Source of the DNA: a virus
Virus record (IMG/VR): IMGVR_UViG_3300027969_000354
Span: 1 to 28,014 of that record
Reading direction: 5' to 3' (one strand)
DNA: 28,014 nt
The notes under the pieces: generated by a model
Told to the model about the DNA's origin: nothing
What the model saw: only the letters and a program-made list of their open reading frames with translations
Database searches by the model: none
Part shown: positions 10,801-16,800 of the stretch, piece by piece
How the letters are laid out: each line of letters opens with the position of its first letter
How positions within the stretch are numbered: position 1 is the first letter of the stretch
Translations under genes and position numbers: made by a program

Positions 10801-13800
10801 CATATGATTCTGCTTTGATAGCATTAGAGAATGAAACTTTATCTCCATGACCTAACCCATCAGACTGGTCTCCGTTAACTATAAAACCAGTAGCATAGAT
10901 TGCGATTGCAGATGAGAGTACAAATCCAGCAGATACACGAATAACATTATCATCAAGTCTATACACATAAACTTTTGCTTCTGTTAAAGAACTTAAATAT
11001 AACCATTTCTTATCACCAGATAATGCTACCGCATCACCTACACGTTTACCGGCAATAGTAATTACTTGTTGAACAATAAACGATTTATGCGTACTTGGAT
11101 GTAATACACCAACATAGACATAACTGTTTGTCGCACCAGGTGAAGTAATTATAATAACATCATCTGATTTAGCCATTGCAGTACCAAATCCAGCTGTATT
11201 TACATATGCTGATTCTTTATATTCATATGTATTTGCATTAATTGAAGTTACACCATACGTACCTGCCTTAGCATAAGCATATCTGTAAACTGTTCTTGCT
11301 CCAGGATCTCCAATATATATTCCTAAGTCTTTATCAAATATAACAGAGTTACCAAAATTCTGTGTACCTGATCGTTTTAATAAATTAGTATATTTGTAGC
11401 TTAAATCTTTTTGCAATACTGCCCATTTACCATTTTGGTCAGTGTCAACCCATACTTTTTGTTGACTAGCCCCGTCATTCATTAATAATAAATTAGATAA
11501 TTCTTTTGTGGTTGTTATGCGTTGAGTTTGAAACTTAGACGCAATACCCAAACTATTGATTGAGGTTGTGTCTGACGGCAATGATAAATCTACTGTCACG
11601 GTTGTTAGACCACCTACAGTATTAACTCTATAAAACCCGTCAATAGAGGAATCATAGTTAACAATCATAAATGTATCGTCTTTTACTAACCCGTGCGGGA
11701 AATCAAATTCAAATGTAGCAGTACCATTAAAATTATTATTTACACTTATAGCATTAACATGTTTATTAATAGTACCCATTGGAATTGGTGTAGTTACTTT
11801 CCAACTACCATAGTCATCTGCAATCCAAATATAATCACCCTGAAATATGTCATTTGCAGTCAGCGTACCTACACTCAATCTGTCAAATGATAAGCTAAAC
11901 ATCTTAATGTCATTAAAGTTTACATATCCTGCGCTTGGTAACTTCTCAAAATAATCAAGGGGTTTTCTAGGTAGAATATTAATGTCTGTAATTACTGATC
12001 CAAAATTAGTTAGTCCATATAAAGGAATAGTCTGTAATAGTCCTGATTCAGGTTTATCATTTACTATACCTATGATATTGGGATTACCAGTTAATTGAGT
12101 TTTGTTAAGTTTGAATTCAATAAAATTATGGTTAGTTATTCCACCGTATTCAGCAGTCTTAATAGCCCAGTTTTCATATACATCATATTTGATTTGTCCA
12201 ACATCTAATGTAATGTTTTGAGCAATATTAACTGCATTCTTAGTTCCCTTTTCACTAAGAAAACTTTTATATAAATTAACTTGTGAAATATCTGATAAAT
12301 CACTAGCAGATAAGTAATCTCTAGGTCTATATCCAATCAATGAGAACCCTAGCAAATCTCCATCATTCTTTAAGTTAGCATTTTTAATATCATAGTACAA
12401 TGCACTTTCTGATGCACGTGTACTTGCATTGGGTAATAACCCTTTTTGAATCTTTTCGTAATCTGTTTCAATCCAATCATTTGAATTGAATGTAAGTGAT
12501 GCCAACACCGTTTTATTAGCCATCCAATATTTGTTCTGATGTGTTACAATAGAACCCTTAACGTATTTTACATTCGCTGACCAATTTTCAATATTATCCT
12601 GATTTAATAAGAATCCTTGAGCATTTAATGTACCATTCCATTCAGCAGTTTTTTGTCCTCGCAAGAACAATCTATTCTGACGTAATCCGGTAAGTTTGTT
12701 GAATATTGTATCATTGAACAATGACACGTTATCAAACACAATACCATGTTCTAGTGAATTTAAACTGGCAGTAAAATATGAAATAGTATCACCATCATTT
12801 AATGGTCTAACTTCAAATCTAGTGTCATCTCTTAATATTGCTAAATCGCTTGAATGAATTGCATATAAGTTTTGATTCAAAATAAAATTCTTATCCTGTG
12901 CGGTAAGTGGCTGGACAATTAAACTATCTTTATTAATTACTAAACAATTTGCAACTGGATTAATACTAATCAAACTTCCAACTTCCCAATTTGCGCCTAC
13001 CCAATATAGTGCCTCAGCAACCATTTGTTCCCAGTTTAATATGAATTCATTTTCTTGATTATCAAATTGTATTCCTTGGTCGGTTAGATATCTACCGTAG
13101 TTTGTAATGAATTCACCCAGTGATTGCGCTGTAGTAAACACCGTACCATAAGGAACATATTTAATTACAGTGCTGTAATTATTAGGTATATTAACCTTTT
13201 TACCATTTACTTCAATTACTTTGTACGTACCATCCGGGTCGGATGTATATGTCATAAAATATGAACGAGTCTGACTATTACCGGTAACTGAATATCCATT
13301 AGCAGAAGTTTTTTGTATAATTATACTACTATAGCGAATAGTAAATTCAGGTTGATTTTGATACAACATTACATTGTAACTTTCACTAGGTAACAACAAT
13401 GACACATTATTTGAATTGGTGCTTGTTTTTTCTAAGTAAAAATTTAAATATTCTTTGTCGGTAAAACCAGCAATTCTATAAATTAATCTTACATCTAAAT
13501 TGTTTAATAATGATGTAACTTTATTATGTCCTATGTGTCCGGTTCGTTGAACATAATCAACAATCCAATTCATATAACCATGCTGTGCTGTCCCATTACC
13601 ATACAATAGTGGAATTTTATTCCCATGTAGGAATCCATCCAACAAGAATTGGTTAAATTCTGAACTATATGTATATAAATCTATATCCTGTGCCAATGAG
13701 AAGAACTTTGCAGGTTTTAATAATGCAATTATCTTCATTAAATCAAATGGCCAGTTACTACTTCTTCTATAACTATATTCTGCAGGACCTACATCACCCA

Positions 13801-16800
13801 CATCCCATGCAGTGTTAAATACTGCCTTACTATAATCACGAACCATTGTATTAAATGGATTCTTTAAATTACCATATGAATCAACCGGCAATATTGTAGA
13901 CAATCCGGGTCTTGCTCTACGTGAATTAACTGTTCCATTAATTCTTCCTGCCTCAATGTCTGTCCACAATACTTTATTATCGCTAGTATATGGTGCTTCA
14001 CCATAACGAGCATCCCACCAAGAAGGTTTATCTGTTAGTCCCAACATCTCCCATGGCGTTGAATGAGGGGTGGTAGTATCATAATACCACAAATATATTC
14101 CTCTCCAGAAACCTTGAGTTATAACTTTATTAGTTTTATCTGTAGCATTTTTGTAATTCCAAGTAAATTTTTCACTTGAAGAATAAAAATTATTTGCAAA
14201 GTCAATGTTATTCTTACCAACCCAGTCTAAGAAATTAACAGAATATATATTTTGAACTTCTGCTATTGAGTTGCCGGTGCTTCTAAAGTAACCAGGAATA
14301 ATTTCATCTTCTTTGATTGGAATAGGAGCACTTACTTTGATGTTATTATAGATACGAGTTTCAAACTCTAATAAAACTTTATCTTTAAAATCTTCTAAGT
14401 AACCATTATTATATGCACCAAACAATTTAGTTAATGATCCGTCATGTCCTTTAATAAAATACGTAGGAATTAGATAACTGTTGTCTAATACAATACTTGG
14501 GCGACTTGCAGGATATAATCCTAATTTGCTAGGAGTATTTGGAACATAACTACCATACGTAGTATTATATTCGTTGACTATGATTGTATCCCCTGCCACT
14601 AAATCCTTAGTAATTTGTAATTTAGGCTGAGTACTGCTAATAGTATAATCTAAATCTTTAATTAATTGAGTGTATCTATCAATCCCGCCGACAGTATTCT
14701 TACTATAAACTAAAATTGAATTATAGTTTGCATTTTTAAAATCATATATCTTGCTTAATGGGAAGAAGCTTGTATCAATAAATGCATTGAATGTATAAAT
14801 TTTAGAGATATATGGTGCTCTCGCAGGTAACATATCTGACCAAAAGAAACTATCACTTTCTTGTTTATATGAAGCAATCTGTTGCAATACATCATCTAAC
14901 ATCTGTCCACCGGACATTGTTGGGAAATATTCTGATTGGTCAACAGTTGATAACATCAATTGTTTAAACTTAACATATTCTTGTGCGTTAAATGACAATG
15001 AATCTATTAAATTGTATTCTGGATGGCGCATGAATGCTGCCAATTTTACCATTGGCGCACTGTTTCTGATTATTTTAGTAGAATACGGAATTAAATTTCC
15101 AACATCTCTAAAGTTATTTGCCCCAAACACATCACCGGTAATTTTTCTACTGTTATTGTAAATGCTTTGGTAATGTCCACGCAAATCACCTAAACTTAAT
15201 TCAGGGATATCAACATTGAACGGGTTATTAGATAAGTTACTTGGTATAGTAAAATATGCTTTTGAATCAAGTGGATCATTACTGTATATCAACACTTGCA
15301 TCATTGTATTAACTACTGGTGGAAATAATAAAGTAACAGTTGTTTGATTTAACGTAGTTGATGTTTTAACTGTAAATTGTGATGAAGTGAGTTCCGTACT
15401 ATCAAAATAAACTTTGACTGTTGGCCAAGGACTTGAAGTTACCGGCAATATATTAAATTTTAATGTTGAAAAAGATTTACCAATGGTATATTCAAATTCA
15501 AATGCTTGATACTGAAAACTTTCACCAATCGCAGTTTCCCAACCTATTTTTCTATTGTAGGCAGTAAGTGAAGTATAGTTATGAACATATCCATCGGTAA
15601 TATTATATGTAGTAGAAACAAAATTTTTAATAAAATTAAACGAATCACTGTTAAAATCAATATTAAAATTAATATCGCCAATATTAGCTACTGAACTATA
15701 CTTTATTGGAAACCCCAATATAATATCATCAGTACCGGTACCAATAGCATATGAAAATAATTTAGTTCCCTTAAAATCACTACCTTGATAATATGATTGA
15801 TTGCTAAAACTTACACCATTAATATCAAACACATCGAATATAGGAGGTTGATTTATTAATGTTTTTGCTTGTGAGTACGACCAATTTGACCCGTTAAAAT
15901 AATATGTTTTGCCAACGTTATTAGTTCCACGTTTTGAAACTACTTGTTCATTTGCAACAATTACATCTTTATTTGCATTAGTTAATGTAATTATCGGTGA
16001 ACCAGATCCAGTAATTGATCGAAATCTTACAGTAAATATTTTATTTCGCACTTCAACATCATTATCAGCAGTAAAAACAATTGTTGCACCATCAAATAGC
16101 GGTAAGCTACCATCGGGTATGTAAGATGTTTGTCCTGATACTTGAGTATTAGCATTAGTGGTTGTAGTATCAATAAAATCAACAAATGTTTTATGCATAG
16201 TCCCACTATTAAACAATTTTAAATTTGGATAAAATTCAATGATTGGTCTTTTGGCACGGTTATCTGCGTTGTTCAATGCGGCGTTAGATATCTTGCCACT
16301 TGAATATAAAGCAGTAGCTTTCAATACATTAATATGAAACCAACGATTACTACGACTCCATGCATTTCTATTTTTTGCATTTCTACTAATAGTAATGTAA
16401 TCTTTAACTACAGGGACATTCAATCGTTCACTGAATGTTGATGTATCAAATCCTTCATTATCATATGATTTATAAACAATCTGACTGAAGGTTTCTGGAA
16501 CCAATACATCAGTTTCAGGTACTAATTCTATTCCAGTTCCAACACCTTCTACATAGTATTTTTTATCTTTATATGATTCCGGAAATATTGAGCCCACAAA
16601 ATTAATCTTCATTCCGTTTGTAAACACAACACCAAACGGACTTTTATAAGTTTTCTTCCCTAGAATTTCAGCTTCAACATTGATTTTATGTGATGCATTA
16701 TCTTCTACTAACTTTATAAGTCCGGTCTTTAATGGATCAACTGCGTCCTGATAATATAGTGTATCTAAATCAGCCGTGATTTGTGCTAATTGAAGTATTT

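Larger units (their letters stand above)
9260..11390 (-). other. First predicted seven-bladed propeller (FG-GAP/integrin-like) inside the giant protein
   Basis: At about residues 2180-2890 seven units start with F/V-G-x-x-hydrophobic, pass through a hydrophobic strand such as VLVGAP, VFISAP or VAISAP, and end in a strand such as GAVYVY, GAVFVY or KVYVYR. Recognisable starts are NFGNSVIFDKD, GFGTAMAKSDD, RVGDAVALSGD, GFGTTLSTNFDGS, AFGTGLDTNIFGN, QFGYSIKFNEY and FYGRQLAFSEY. FG-GAP repeats build integrin-type seven-bladed propellers. Clear calcium loops are not evident. Extra modules are inserted between blades 3-4, 4-5 and 5-6. Confidence 0.65.
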
